The notes under the pieces are model-generated. The model had not been told where the DNA came from and ran no database searches. It worked only from the letters and a program-made list of their open reading frames with translations. Shown piece after piece: positions 9,643 to 18,591 of a DNA stretch of 64,000 nucleotides. The position numbers were made by a program, and so were the translations under genes. The stretch is from Caulobacter sp. Lineage in GTDB: Bacteria; Pseudomonadota; Alphaproteobacteria; Caulobacterales; Caulobacteraceae. The stretch covers positions 62,001 through 126,000 of the forward strand of contig JARWZW010000069.1 in the NCBI GenBank assembly GCA_029866155.1, written 5' to 3'. Within the stretch, counting starts at the first letter, position 1; every line of letters starts with the position of its first letter.

Positions 9643-10338
9643 TTGCGGGTCACGCTCAAGCTTGCGACCTCCCTGGACGGGCGGATCGCCACGGCGTCCG
9701 GAGAGAGCCGATGGATCACCGGAGAGGCGGCCAGGGAACAGGTCCACCGCCTGCGCGCCCTGCACCAGTCGGTCCTGGTGGGGATCGCCACCGCCATCGC
9801 CGATGACCCGCAGCTGACGGTCCGGATGCCGGGCTTTTTCGGTCCGCAGCCCTTGCGGGTCGTGCTGGACAGCCGCCAGCGCCTGCCATCGGAGAGTCAC
9901 CTGGTTCGCGAAGCCAAACGACTGCCGACCCTGGTTCTGACCACGACCGTTCCGGACAAGGGTTTGACTGACGCTGGGGTCACCGTCGTCAGAGTGGCTG
10001 AGCAAGAGGGTTGGCCGGACCTGCGGGAAAGTCTGGCCGTAGTGGCGCGACATCAGGCCGCCTTGTCGTCTCAGGGTCTGGCCCCAGTTCAGGCTGGAAC
10101 GGACGCGCCATCCTCCGCCCTGCTGATCGAGGGCGGGGGACAGGTGGCCGCCAGTTTCCTCAAGGCGGGTCTGGTGGACGCCATCGAATGGTTCAGGGCC
10201 CCCATGGTCCTGGGGAATGAAGGACGACCGGCGGTGGGTGATCTCGCCCTGGGTCGACTGGCGGAGGCTCCGCGGTTCCGCAGGGTTGCGGTGCACGAAC
10301 TCGGTGATGATCTGTGGGAACGGTACGAAAGGCTCTGA
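9643..10338 (+). CDS. ribD: RibD reductase domain only (5-amino-6-(5-phosphoribosylamino)uracil reductase)
   Basis: This 231-residue protein starts at TTG 9643 with LRVTLKLATSLDGRIATASG, the typical beginning of the RibD C-terminal reductase (dihydrofolate-reductase fold). It continues with SRWITGEAAREQVHRLRALH, SVLVGIATAIADDPQLTVR, and LLIEGGGQVAASFLKAGLVD near the end. The roughly 145-residue N-terminal zinc deaminase domain of ordinary RibD is absent: nrdR ends 4 bases upstream, so there is no room for it. The protein should catalyse only the NADPH-dependent reduction; the preceding deamination must be done by another protein. It is first of the riboflavin genes and lies 5 bases before ribE. 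Confidence 0.88.
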   Translation: MRVTLKLATSLDGRIATASGESRWITGEAAREQVHRLRALHQSVLVGIATAIADDPQLTVRMPGFFGPQPLRVVLDSRQRLPSESHLVREAKRLPTLVLTTTVPDKGLTDAGVTVVRVAEQEGWPDLRESLAVVARHQAALSSQGLAPVQAGTDAPSSALLIEGGGQVAASFLKAGLVDAIEWFRAPMVLGNEGRPAVGDLALGRLAEAPRFRRVAVHELGDDLWERYERL

Positions 10339-10343
10339 CGGCT

Positions 10344-10958
10344 ATGTTTACGGGAATTGTCACGGACATTGGCCGGGTGCGGTCCATTCGTGAGACCAAT
10401 CGCGACCTGCGTTTCGAGATCGAAACGGCCTACGACATTGCAACCATCGACCTGGGGGCCTCGATCAGTCATTCGGGCTGTTGCCTGACCGTGGTCGAAA
10501 AGGCGACGGGCTGGTTCGCGGTCGAGGTCTCCGGAGAGAGCCTGGCCCTGACCACCCTCAGCCATTGGCGGGAGGGCGGCAGGGTCAATCTCGAACGCGC
10601 CGCCAGGCTGGGAGACGAGATGGGCGGCCACATCGTGTCCGGCCATGTCGATGGAATCGGCGAGGTCCTGTCCGTGATCCCGGAAGGCGGTTCGCACCGG
10701 CTTCAGATCCGGGCGCCGAGGCCCCTGCACCGACTGATCGCTCCCAAGGGCTCGATCGCCGTCGAGGGGGTCTCCTTGACGGTCAACACCGTCGAGGACG
10801 ACGTCTTCGGGATCAACATCATTCCCCATACCTGGGACGCCACGACCCTGGGCGATCTTGTCGCCGGCAGCCGGGTCAATCTGGAAATCGATATGCTCGC
10901 CCGCTATCTCGCGCGATGGCAGGACACAGAGCCGCAAGCCTCGAAGGACGACCGATGA
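10344..10958 (+). CDS. ribE: riboflavin synthase, alpha subunit
   Basis: Riboflavin synthase dismutates two molecules of 6,7-dimethyl-8-ribityllumazine. From ATG 10344 the 204-residue protein begins with the invariant MFTGIVTDIG and contains two tandem lumazine-binding (barrel) domains, with ISHSGCCLTVV in the first and SIAVEGVSLTVN in the second. An in-frame GTG at 10314 lies inside ribD and is rejected because MFTGI is the conserved N-terminus. The stop overlaps the ATG of the next gene (ATGA), indicating coupled translation. Confidence 0.96.
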   Translation: MFTGIVTDIGRVRSIRETNRDLRFEIETAYDIATIDLGASISHSGCCLTVVEKATGWFAVEVSGESLALTTLSHWREGGRVNLERAARLGDEMGGHIVSGHVDGIGEVLSVIPEGGSHRLQIRAPRPLHRLIAPKGSIAVEGVSLTVNTVEDDVFGINIIPHTWDATTLGDLVAGSRVNLEIDMLARYLARWQDTEPQASKDDR

Positions 10959-12079
10959 GCCAAGACACCCAGATATCGCCCATCGAGGATATCCTTGAGG
11001 ACGCCCGCAACGGCCGGCCCTATATCCTGGTGGACGCCGAGGATCGCGAGAACGAAGGCGACGTGATCATCCCGGCTCAGTTCGCCACGCCGGAGCAGGT
11101 CAATTTCATGGCCCGGTTCGCCCGTGGCCTGATCTGTCTGTCGATCACCAATGATCGCGCCCGCACCCTGCGTCTGCCGCCTATGACCGCCGAGAACCGC
11201 GAAAGCATGGGCACGGCCTTCACTGTCTCCATCGAGGCCCGCGAAGGCGTGACCACCGGCATTTCGGCCCATGATCGCGCCCATACCATCGCCGTGGCCA
11301 TCGATCCGACCAAGGGCGTGGATGACATCGTCACCCCGGGTCATGTCTTTCCGCTGGTGGCCAAGGACGGCGGCGTCCTGGTCCGGGCCGGCCATACCGA
11401 GGCGGCCGTGGATATCTCGAGGCTGGCCGGGCTCAATCCGGCCGGGGTGATCTGCGAGATCATGAATGATGACGGGACCATGGCCCGTCTGCCCGAGCTG
11501 ACCGCCTTCGCCCAGCTCCACGGCCTCAAGATCGGCACCATCGCCGACCTGATCGCCTACCGCCGCAGGACAGAGCGCCAGGTGGAACGGGTCCTTGAGC
11601 GGCCCTTCTCCAGCGTCTTCGGCGGCGATTTGAAGATGATCGTCTATCGCAGCAGCATTGATCGCTGCGAGCATGTGGCCCTGGTCAAGGGCAAGATCGA
11701 GGCGGACAGGCCCACCCTGGTCCGGATGCACCAGGTCGACATCGCCGCTGACGTGCTTGGTTTTTCCGGGGCGCGTCGGGACTATGTTCCCGCCGCCCTG
11801 AAGCAGATCGGGGCCCATGACGGCGCCGGGGTGGCGGTGTTCATCCGGGATCCCAACCCGACCGGACTGTCGGAACGCTATAGCGACGACTATGTCGCTG
11901 GCAGCCAGTATCGAAACAACGCCTTGCGCGACTATGGAGTCGGGGCGCAAATCCTCCTGGATCTCGGCGTGCGCGAGATGACCCTGATGACCTCCAGCCC
12001 CTTCAAGCCGGCGGCCCTGGAAGGTTATGGACTGAAGATCGTCGGGCGCGCGCCGATCACGACCGGAGAGACCGAATGA
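10955..12079 (+). CDS. ribB: 3,4-dihydroxy-2-butanone-4-phosphate synthase fused to a degenerate GTP cyclohydrolase II-like domain
   Basis: Residues 1 to about 205 are a complete RibB domain, which makes 3,4-dihydroxy-2-butanone 4-phosphate from ribulose 5-phosphate: [15 protein letters not shown] holds the acidic metal ligands, and [14 protein letters not shown] and [18 protein letters not shown] complete the active site. Residues from about 220 to 374 follow the RibA fold ([43 protein letters not shown]). However, the three zinc cysteines of GTP cyclohydrolase II are missing; the region aligned with them reads [20 protein letters not shown]. Such RibBA proteins are expected to have RibB activity only. 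It overlaps ribE and ribH by four bases on either side. Confidence 0.93.
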   Translation: MSQDTQISPIEDILEDARNGRPYILVDAEDRENEGDVIIPAQFATPEQVNFMARFARGLICLSITNDRARTLRLPPMTAENRESMGTAFTVSIEAREGVTTGISAHDRAHTIAVAIDPTKGVDDIVTPGHVFPLVAKDGGVLVRAGHTEAAVDISRLAGLNPAGVICEIMNDDGTMARLPELTAFAQLHGLKIGTIADLIAYRRRTERQVERVLERPFSSVFGGDLKMIVYRSSIDRCEHVALVKGKIEADRPTLVRMHQVDIAADVLGFSGARRDYVPAALKQIGAHDGAGVAVFIRDPNPTGLSERYSDDYVAGSQYRNNALRDYGVGAQILLDLGVREMTLMTSSPFKPAALEGYGLKIVGRAPITTGETE

Positions 12080-12540
12080 TTGAAGACCCCATCCGCATCC
12101 TCATCGTCGAGGGCCGCTTCTATTCCGATCTTTCGGACGAACTCCTGTCCGGGGCGACCTCGGCGATCGAGGCGTTCGGGGCAGAGTACGACGTCATCTC
12201 GGTGCCGGGGGCCCTGGAGATCCCGGCGGTGATCGCCCTGGCCGAGGAGGGCGGGCATCGCCCGGCCGGCATCCGCTATGATGGCTATGTCGCCCTGGGC
12301 TGCGTCATTCGCGGCGAGACCTACCATTTCGAGATCGTGTCCAATGAGTCCTCCAGAGGCCTTATGGATCTGGCTGTTGGCAAGCGCCTGGCCGTCGGCA
12401 ACGGGATCCTCACCGTTGAGGACGAGCAGCAGGCCTGGGCCCGGGCCCGGATTTCGGAAGGCGACAAGGGCGGCGGCGCTGCCCGGGCCTGTCTCGAGGT
12501 GCTCAGCCTGAAGCGCCGGCTGCTGGGACAGTCGCGGTGA
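12076..12540 (+). CDS. ribH: 6,7-dimethyl-8-ribityllumazine synthase
   Basis: Lumazine synthase joins the pyrimidine and four-carbon precursors in the penultimate step of riboflavin formation. The 154-residue protein carries the expected motifs: [12 protein letters not shown] near the N-terminus, [34 protein letters not shown] with the catalytic His, and [13 protein letters not shown]. It begins inside the ribB stop (ATGA) and its own stop overlaps the GTG of nusB. It therefore belongs to one translationally coupled run. Confidence 0.96.
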   Translation: MIEDPIRILIVEGRFYSDLSDELLSGATSAIEAFGAEYDVISVPGALEIPAVIALAEEGGHRPAGIRYDGYVALGCVIRGETYHFEIVSNESSRGLMDLAVGKRLAVGNGILTVEDEQQAWARARISEGDKGGGAARACLEVLSLKRRLLGQSR

Positions 12541-13073
12541 GCCAGGACGCCAAACCGGCCTCCCTGGCCGAGGCCTATCAGAAGCTTCAGGCAAAGGGCG
12601 ACGAGAAGCTGGCGGGCGCCTTGAGTCGGACCCAGCGGCGCGCCAGGACGGTCTCTCGTCTGGCGGCGGTTCAGGCTCTCTATCAGATGGAAATGACCGC
12701 CGCCGGCGTGGAATCCGTGATCCGGGAGTTCAGCGAGCACCGGTTCGACCGGGATATGGAAGGCGAGTCCCTGGCCCAGGCCGATGAGGTCTTCTTCTCC
12801 GAGCTGGTGCGCGGGGCCGTGGCCGAGCAGGCAGAAGTCGACCGCGCCATTGTTTCGCGGCTGGGCGAGGGCTGGAAGCTGGAACGCCTCGACGCCACCG
12901 CGCGCGCGATCCTGCGGGCCGGGGCATGGGAACTGATCCATCGGACCGACGTGCCGCTGGAAGTGGCCATCGACGAGTATGTCGAGATCGCCAAGGCCTT
13001 CTTCGAAGGGGCCGAGCCGGGATTCATAAACGGGGCGCTGGACGGAATCGCCAGGGATGCCCATCGCAGCTGA
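12537..13073 (+). CDS. nusB: transcription antitermination factor NusB
   Basis: NusB binds boxA RNA together with S10 and supports processive antitermination, mainly on rRNA operons. The 178-residue all-helical protein shows the family motifs [20 protein letters not shown] (residues 27-46), [19 protein letters not shown] and [27 protein letters not shown]. An N-terminal extension of about 25 residues precedes the domain. It starts at GTG 12537, overlapping the ribH stop as GTGA. The ribH-nusB-thiL order is widely conserved in alphaproteobacteria. Confidence 0.95.
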   Translation: MSQDAKPASLAEAYQKLQAKGDEKLAGALSRTQRRARTVSRLAAVQALYQMEMTAAGVESVIREFSEHRFDRDMEGESLAQADEVFFSELVRGAVAEQAEVDRAIVSRLGEGWKLERLDATARAILRAGAWELIHRTDVPLEVAIDEYVEIAKAFFEGAEPGFINGALDGIARDAHRS

Positions 13074-14067
13074 AGAGCCCGGCAACGAGGGCGGGGCAGG
13101 GGGCGAGTTCGACTGGATCGAACAGCTTCTGAGGCCGCTGACCCGGGGCGCACCGGGGGCTCTGGGGTTGCTGGATGACGCCGCCTTCCTGCGGCCGGTG
13201 CCTGGACAGGACCTGGTCCTGACCAAGGACGCCATGGTCGCAGGCGTTCATTTTCTTCCCGGTGATCCACTGGACGGCGTGGCCCGCAAACTCCTGGCGG
13301 TCAATCTTTCAGACCTGGCGGCCAAGGGCGCGTCCCCCGTTGGCTACCTGCTGTCCACCGCATGGCCCCGATCCGCGACCTGGTCCGACAAGCAGCTGTT
13401 CGCCCGGGGACTGGCCCAGGCCGGCCAGGACTGGAACCTGGACCTGCTGGGCGGCGACACCGTATCGACCCCAGGGCCGCTCACCCTGACCGCCACTCTG
13501 CTGGGCATCGTCCCCACCGGCCGGATGGTGCTGCGATCCGGAGCAAGGCCCAGGGATCTGCTGCTGGTCAGCGGCGCCATCGGGGATGGCTGGCTGGGAC
13601 TCAAGGCGGCGCGGGGCGAGATTGCCGATCCGGACGGCAGTCTCAGTCTTCGCTATCGCCGCCCGGCGCCCCGGCTGGCGCTCGGCCCGGTCCTGCGCGG
13701 CTTCGCCGGGGCTGCAGCGGATGTTTCGGATGGCCTGCTGGCCGACGCCGGTCGACTGGCCATCGCCAGCGGCTGCGCCGTTGAGGTCGATCTCGACCTG
13801 GTTCCCCTGTCGGCCGGGGGCGGCCGATGGCTGCTGGAACAGCCCGGGGCCGACTTGGGCCGGCTGGCCCTGGCCACCGGCGGTGATGACTACGAGGTCG
13901 TCTGCGCGGTCCGGCCGGATCAGGTCCTGGCCATCCAGGATGAAGCGCGGGCAGCGGGCCTGGCCCTGACGGTCATCGGGCGCTTTGCCCAGGGGACCGG
14001 CGTCACCGCCCTGGCCTCTGGCCGGCCGATGCCTCTGGACCGGCTGGGCTGGGACCACGGCGCCTGA
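13057..14067 (+). CDS. thiL: thiamine-monophosphate kinase
   Basis: ThiL phosphorylates thiamine monophosphate to the active cofactor thiamine diphosphate. The 336-residue protein belongs to the PurM-like ATPase fold: LLDDAAFL and [11 protein letters not shown] hold the metal- and substrate-binding Asp residues, [17 protein letters not shown] is the central signature, and [16 protein letters not shown] and [14 protein letters not shown] follow. Its ATG lies 17 bases inside the end of nusB, so expression is coupled. No TPP riboswitch was seen; the gene has no leader of its own. Confidence 0.95.
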   Translation: MPIAAEEPGNEGGAGGEFDWIEQLLRPLTRGAPGALGLLDDAAFLRPVPGQDLVLTKDAMVAGVHFLPGDPLDGVARKLLAVNLSDLAAKGASPVGYLLSTAWPRSATWSDKQLFARGLAQAGQDWNLDLLGGDTVSTPGPLTLTATLLGIVPTGRMVLRSGARPRDLLLVSGAIGDGWLGLKAARGEIADPDGSLSLRYRRPAPRLALGPVLRGFAGAAADVSDGLLADAGRLAIASGCAVEVDLDLVPLSAGGGRWLLEQPGADLGRLALATGGDDYEVVCAVRPDQVLAIQDEARAAGLALTVIGRFAQGTGVTALASGRPMPLDRLGWDHGA

Positions 14068-14122
14068 GAGCAGCAAGGGCGGTTTCAACACAGCCTTAAC
14101 CGCAACGAGTCAGGGTGCCAGC

Positions 14123-14560
14123 ATGCGCAGCCTGACCCCGATCCTGATGTCCGCCATGCTTTGCTTTCTGGCGCCCGGCCTGGCCCTGGCGGCTGCAGGC
14201 GGCGAAAAGAAGGAAGTCACAGCCCAGTATGTCGACCTGGCGCCGGTGGCCCTGCCCGTCATCGTCCGCGGGCGGGTGATCAACTATATCTTTCTCAAGG
14301 TGCGGCTCGATCTGGCCTCGTCGGCGGACTCCACCAAGCTGCGCACCAGGGAACCCTATTTTCGGGACGCCCTGATCCGCGCTGCACACCGGACCCCCTT
14401 CACCGACCCCAAGAGCTATGTCCGGATCGATGAGGCGCGGCTGAAATCGGTCCTCTTGAAAGAGGCGGGCGCCATAGCCGGTCCCCGCAATTTCATCGGC
14501 GTCACCATCGAATCCCAGACCCCAAAACAGCGCAGCAACCTGCCGAAACCTCAGGGCTGA
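14123..14560 (+). CDS. small secreted protein with a FliL-like pattern
   Basis: From ATG 14123 the product has 145 residues with a clear Sec signal peptide (hydrophobic core at residues 8-22, cleavage after ALA near residue 23). The mature part reads YVDLAPVALPVIVRGRVINY followed by IFLKVRLDL, then REPYFRDALIRAAHR and DEARLKSVLLKEAG. That order of a beta strand, a paired strand and two helices resembles the stomatin/FliL-like domain of flagellar FliL, but without a membrane anchor. The assignment is inference. A longer in-frame start at 13985 would lie within thiL and is rejected. It is 55 bases after thiL and may be the last gene of that operon. Confidence 0.72.
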   Translation: MRSLTPILMSAMLCFLAPGLALAAAGGEKKEVTAQYVDLAPVALPVIVRGRVINYIFLKVRLDLASSADSTKLRTREPYFRDALIRAAHRTPFTDPKSYVRIDEARLKSVLLKEAGAIAGPRNFIGVTIESQTPKQRSNLPKPQG

Positions 14561-14827
14561 GGCAGGATGCCGCCGGGTCTGGCTCGCTGGACCCTTGGTC
14601 AGCCTGGCAGGACTGTGCCCGGGGCCTGACCCGGGCGGCCGCCGGCCGATCGCTCCCTTTCAGGATGTAGTAACCACCACCATTGCGCGCTCTCTCGGTA
14701 TTTGGCAAAGACAGGCGTCATTTCGAGGTGGAGGCGCCAACGAGCGCCTCACGGGAGAAGGGGGACTGGAAGCCGCTCGTGCAGCGGGCCAAAGCCTCCC
14801 GCGCAAACACAAGGGGCGCTTCAAACA

Positions 14828-16963
14828 ATGAGTACCGACAACTTCCTCTGGCTCGCCATCGGCGCCGGCGTTCTCGCCGTGCTCTATGGCGTCTTCCAGA
14901 CCATGGCTCTGATGCAGAAATCGCCGGGTAACGCCCGGATGCAGGAGATCGCCGCAGCCATCCAGGAAGGCGCGCAAGCCTATCTGAACCGTCAGTACGC
15001 CACGATCGGCATGATCGGCGCCGTCATTCTGGTGGCCCTGTTCTTCGTGCTGGGCGCCTACCCGGCGGTCGGCTTCCTGGTCGGCGCGGTGCTCTCGGGC
15101 GCCGCCGGCTTTGTCGGCATGCTGATTTCGGTCCGGGCCAATGTCCGCACCGCCCAGGCTTCTTCGGAGTCCCTGAGCAAGGGCCTGTCGGTCGCTTTCG
15201 CCTCCGGTGCGATCACCGGCATGCTGGTGGCTGGCTTCGCCCTGCTTGGCGTGGCGGTCTACTACTACGTCCTGACCCAGGTCGTGAGCGTCGAGTCGCG
15301 CGTCGTCATCGATTCCCTGGTCTGCCTGGGTCTCGGCGCGTCCCTGATCTCCATCTTCGCCCGCCTCGGCGGCGGCATCTTCACCAAGGGCGCCGACGTT
15401 GGCGGCGACATGGTCGGCAAGGTTGAAGCCGGCATTCCGGAAGATGACCCCCGCAACGCGGCGACCATCGCCGACTACGTCGGCGACAACGTCGGCGACT
15501 GCGCCGGCATGGCTGCCGACCTGTTCGAGACCTATGCGGTGACCACGGTCGCCACCATGGTTCTGGCCTCCATCATCTTCGCTGGCGCCGACCATCTGGG
15601 CGCCATGATGATGCTGCCGCTGGCCATCTGCGGCGTCTGTATCGTCACCTCCATCATCGGCACCTTCGCCGTTCGCCTCGGCAAGTCCCAGAACATCATG
15701 GGCGCCCTCTATCAGGGTCTCATCGTCACCGGCGTCCTGTCGGTGCCGGCCGTCTACTGGGTCATCACCAGCCTGGTGCCCGCCGCCGGCATCGAGATCG
15801 GCGGTATCATCCGCTCTCCGATGGATCTGTTCTATTGCGGCATGGCCGGCCTGGTCGTCACCGCCCTGATCGTCATGATCACCGAATACTACACCGGCAC
15901 CAACTTCCGCCCTGTTCGGTCGGTCGCCCAGGCCTCGGTTTCCGGCCACGGCACCAACGTCATCCAGGGCCTGGCCATGTCCCTGGAGTCCACGGCCCTT
16001 CCGGCCCTGGTCATCATCGTCGGCATCATCACCACCTTCGAGCTGGGCGGCCTGTTTGGCATCGCGGTGGCCACCACCACCATGCTGTCCCTGGCCGGCT
16101 TCATCGTCGCCCTGGACGCCTTTGGTCCGGTCACAGACAACGCTGGCGGTATCGCTGAAATGGCCGGGCTTCCCCCGGAAGTTCGCGTCACCACCGACGC
16201 CCTGGACGCCGTGGGCAACACCACCAAGGCCGTGACCAAGGGCTACGCCATCGGTTCTGCCGGACTGGGCGCCCTGGTGCTGTTCGCCGCCTATACCGAA
16301 GACCTGAAGTTCTTTGCGGCCAATGCCGTGGAAGGCTCCTTCTTCTTCGGCCTGGGCGACGTCGCCTTCGATCTCTCGAACCCCTATGTCGTGGTCGGCC
16401 TGCTGTTCGGGGGGCTGCTGCCCTTCCTGTTCGGCGGCATGTCCATGACTGCCGTGGGCCGGGCCGCCGAGGCGGTGGTTCATGAAGTCCGCCGTCAGTT
16501 CCGGGAAAACCCCGGCATCATGACTGGCGAGGTAAAGCCGGAATACGGCCGCGCCGTCGACATCCTGACCAAGGCCGCCATCCGCGAGATGATCGTGCCG
16601 TCCCTGCTGCCGGTCGTTTCGCCCGTCGCCCTGTTCTTCGTGATCAACGCCATCTCCACCAAGCAGAACGCCTTTGCCTCACTGGGCGCCATGCTGATGG
16701 GGGTCATCGTTACCGGCCTGTTCGTCGCCATCTCCATGACCAGCGGCGGCGGCGCTTGGGACAATGCCAAGAAGATCATCGAGGAAGGCTTCACCGACAA
16801 GGACGGCGTCCTGCACAAGAAGGGTTCGGAGGCTCACAAGGCCGCCGTCACCGGCGACACCGTCGGCGACCCCTACAAGGACACCTCGGGTCCCGCCGTG
16901 AACCCGATGATCAAGATCACCAACATCGTCGCCCTGCTGCTGCTGGCCATCCTGGCGCACTGA
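14828..16963 (+). CDS. hppA: membrane-bound proton-translocating pyrophosphatase, K+-independent type
   Basis: HppA couples pyrophosphate hydrolysis to proton export across the inner membrane. The 711-residue polytopic protein (about 16 membrane segments) carries the active-site signature [20 protein letters not shown] with the adjoining [20 protein letters not shown], and a C-terminal [20 protein letters not shown]. In the [10 protein letters not shown] segment Lys467 and Thr470 occupy the positions that distinguish K+-independent H+-pumps (Lys/Thr) from K+-dependent ones (Ala/Gly); this rule is established for the family. The frame is open upstream to 14702, but [15 protein letters not shown] at 14828 is the proper N-terminus. 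A strong terminator follows 26 bases after the stop. Confidence 0.96.
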   Translation: MSTDNFLWLAIGAGVLAVLYGVFQTMALMQKSPGNARMQEIAAAIQEGAQAYLNRQYATIGMIGAVILVALFFVLGAYPAVGFLVGAVLSGAAGFVGMLISVRANVRTAQASSESLSKGLSVAFASGAITGMLVAGFALLGVAVYYYVLTQVVSVESRVVIDSLVCLGLGASLISIFARLGGGIFTKGADVGGDMVGKVEAGIPEDDPRNAATIADYVGDNVGDCAGMAADLFETYAVTTVATMVLASIIFAGADHLGAMMMLPLAICGVCIVTSIIGTFAVRLGKSQNIMGALYQGLIVTGVLSVPAVYWVITSLVPAAGIEIGGIIRSPMDLFYCGMAGLVVTALIVMITEYYTGTNFRPVRSVAQASVSGHGTNVIQGLAMSLESTALPALVIIVGIITTFELGGLFGIAVATTTMLSLAGFIVALDAFGPVTDNAGGIAEMAGLPPEVRVTTDALDAVGNTTKAVTKGYAIGSAGLGALVLFAAYTEDLKFFAANAVEGSFFFGLGDVAFDLSNPYVVVGLLFGGLLPFLFGGMSMTAVGRAAEAVVHEVRRQFRENPGIMTGEVKPEYGRAVDILTKAAIREMIVPSLLPVVSPVALFFVINAISTKQNAFASLGAMLMGVIVTGLFVAISMTSGGGAWDNAKKIIEEGFTDKDGVLHKKGSEAHKAAVTGDTVGDPYKDTSGPAVNPMIKITNIVALLLLAILAH

Positions 16964-16989
16964 TCGACAACCTGATCTGACCAAGTCGA

Positions 16990-17024
16990 CGCCCCGGAGG
17001 GAAACCTCCGGGGCGTTTGCTTTT
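16990..17024 (+). terminator. rho-independent terminator of hppA
   Basis: A perfect 11-base stem (16990-17000 pairing with 17005-17015, sequence CGCCCCGGAGG) closes on a GAAA tetraloop and is followed by TTTGCTTTT. It lies immediately after hppA and separates it from rarA. Confidence 0.93.
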
Positions 17025-17103
17025 GGCGATTGGTCGCAAGCCCGGCGCTCGGCTGGAATGACGGCTGTTGGGCCCATCGCTGCGGCAATGCTAAACCCCT
17101 GCC

Positions 17104-18411
17104 ATGTCCGATCTCTTCTCCGCCGCCGGCCTGACACCGCATACGCCGACGCCCCTGGCCGAACGGCTGCGGCCCCAGACCCTTAGCGAGGTGGTGGGGC
17201 AGGAGCACCTGCTGGGCGACAGCGGCCCGATTCAGCGGATGGTCGGCGCCGGCCGCCTGGCCTCCCTGATTCTCTGGGGACCGCCTGGAACCGGCAAGAC
17301 CACCATCGCCCGGCTGCTGGCCCGGGCCGCCGGCTATGAGTTCCAGCAGCTGTCAGCAGTATTTTCTGGCGTCGCCGACCTCAAGAAGGCCTTCGAACAG
17401 GCGCGGGTCAGGCGCTCGGCCGGCCAGTCGACCCTGCTGTTCGTCGATGAAATCCACCGGTTCAACCGCGCCCAGCAGGACGGCTTCCTGCCCTTCGTCG
17501 AGGAGGGGATCATCACCCTGGTCGGAGCCACGACCGAGAACCCCAGTTTCGAGCTGAACGGCGCCCTGTTGTCCCGTTGCCAGGTCTTCGTCCTGCGCCG
17601 TCTGGACGAAGCCGCCCAGGCCGCCCTGTTGGCCAAGGCCGAGGTCACGGAAGGCCGCGCCCTGCCTCTGGACCCCGGCGCCCGGGAGGCCCTGATCGCC
17701 ATGGCCGATGGCGATGGCCGCTACCTGCTCACCCTGGCCGACACCCTGCTGGGGCTGGACTTCCCCCGGCCGCTGGACACGGCGGGCCTGGCCTCGGTGC
17801 TGCAGAAGCGCAGTCCCGCCTATGACAAGAACCGCGAGGGCCACTACAACCTGATCTCGGCTCTCCATAAATCCGTCCGCGGCAGCGATCCCGACGCCGC
17901 CCTCTACTGGCTGGCCCGGATGCTGGAAGGCGGCGAGAACCCCTTGTTCCTGGCCCGGCGACTGGTCCGGATGGCCTCGGAAGACATCGGCGAGGCCGAT
18001 CCTCTGGCCCTGGTCATCGCCAACGCCGCCAAGGACGCCTTCGACTTTCTGGGCAGCCCCGAGGGAGAACTGGCCCTGGCCCAGACCGTGGTCCACCTGG
18101 CCGCCGCGCCCAAGTCCAACGCCGTCTACAAGGCCTTTGGCGAGGCCCGGAAAGCCGCCCGGGAGACCGGCTCCCTCATGCCCCCGGCCCATATCCTCAA
18201 CGCCCCGACACGGCTGATGAAGGACATCGGCTATGGCAAGGGCTACGCCTATGACCCCGACACCGATACCGGCTTCTCTGGCCAGAACTACTTTCCCGAC
18301 GGCATGGAGCGGCGGATGTTCTACCGGCCGAAAGGCGAGGGGGCGGAAGCGCGGATCAAGGAGCGCCTGGAGCGCTGGGCGGCCATGCGGGATGGCAAGC
18401 ATGAGCGATAG
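17104..18411 (+). CDS. rarA: replication-associated recombination protein A (MgsA/RarA AAA+ ATPase)
   Basis: RarA is a clamp-loader-like AAA+ ATPase that acts at stalled replication forks. The 435-residue protein has Walker A GPPGTGKTTIARLLA (residues about 60-74), Walker B LLFVDEIHRFNRAQQD, the sensor-1 GATTENPSFELN and the RarA-specific C-terminal segment SPAYDKNREGHYNLISALHKS with SDPDAALYWLARML. Length and domain order match the family. It begins 79 bases after the hppA terminator and so has its own promoter; GCTAAACC, close to the Caulobacter -10 consensus, lies just before the ATG. Confidence 0.96.
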   Translation: MSDLFSAAGLTPHTPTPLAERLRPQTLSEVVGQEHLLGDSGPIQRMVGAGRLASLILWGPPGTGKTTIARLLARAAGYEFQQLSAVFSGVADLKKAFEQARVRRSAGQSTLLFVDEIHRFNRAQQDGFLPFVEEGIITLVGATTENPSFELNGALLSRCQVFVLRRLDEAAQAALLAKAEVTEGRALPLDPGAREALIAMADGDGRYLLTLADTLLGLDFPRPLDTAGLASVLQKRSPAYDKNREGHYNLISALHKSVRGSDPDAALYWLARMLEGGENPLFLARRLVRMASEDIGEADPLALVIANAAKDAFDFLGSPEGELALAQTVVHLAAAPKSNAVYKAFGEARKAARETGSLMPPAHILNAPTRLMKDIGYGKGYAYDPDTDTGFSGQNYFPDGMERRMFYRPKGEGAEARIKERLERWAAMRDGKHER

Positions 18412-18425
18412 GGCCCCATGCCAAT

Positions 18426-18585
18426 CCTTCTCCCCTCAGAGGGAGAAGGTGGCCGCGAAGCGGACGGTTGAGGGGCCGCGCCGGCCATTGGGATTTGAGT
18501 GTATCGGCGTCACGGAGCCGTCTGGCGGACAGAGCCCTCATCCGACCCCCTGCGGGGGCCACCTTCTCCCCCGGCGGGGAGAAGG
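18426..18585. repeat. REP-like intergenic inverted repeat
   Basis: Two hairpins in mirror arrangement fill the gap between rarA and the pseudouridine synthase. The left unit (18426-18449) is CCTTCTCCCCTCAGAGGGAG plus AAGG, and the right unit (18562-18585) begins CCTTCTCCCCC and ends GGGGAGAAGG. The flanks also pair: GGTGGCC on the left with GGCCACC on the right, and GGTTGAGGGG with the CCCTCAT segment. This resembles the CCTTCTCCC...GGGAGAAGG intergenic repeats common in alphaproteobacterial genomes. It may also act as a transcript-end hairpin for rarA. Confidence 0.8.
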
Positions 18586-18591
18586 GTCTTG
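18576..18591 (+). promoter_or_regulatory. ribosome binding site contributed by the repeat
   Basis: GGGGAGAAGG at the right end of the repeat hairpin lies directly before TTG 18589 and reads as a good Shine-Dalgarno sequence. No other ribosome site is present in the gap, so the repeat's terminal arm appears to decide this unusual TTG start. Confidence 0.5.

Noticed and set aside
9639..10343. FMN riboswitch for the riboflavin genes
   Set aside because: The rib genes follow nrdR by 4 bases and one another by 5 bases or less, leaving no leader for a riboswitch.
14660..16483. 607-codon open frame on the minus strand opposite hppA
   Set aside because: The translation is low-complexity (Gly/Asp/His-rich) and is complementary to the conserved pyrophosphatase gene.
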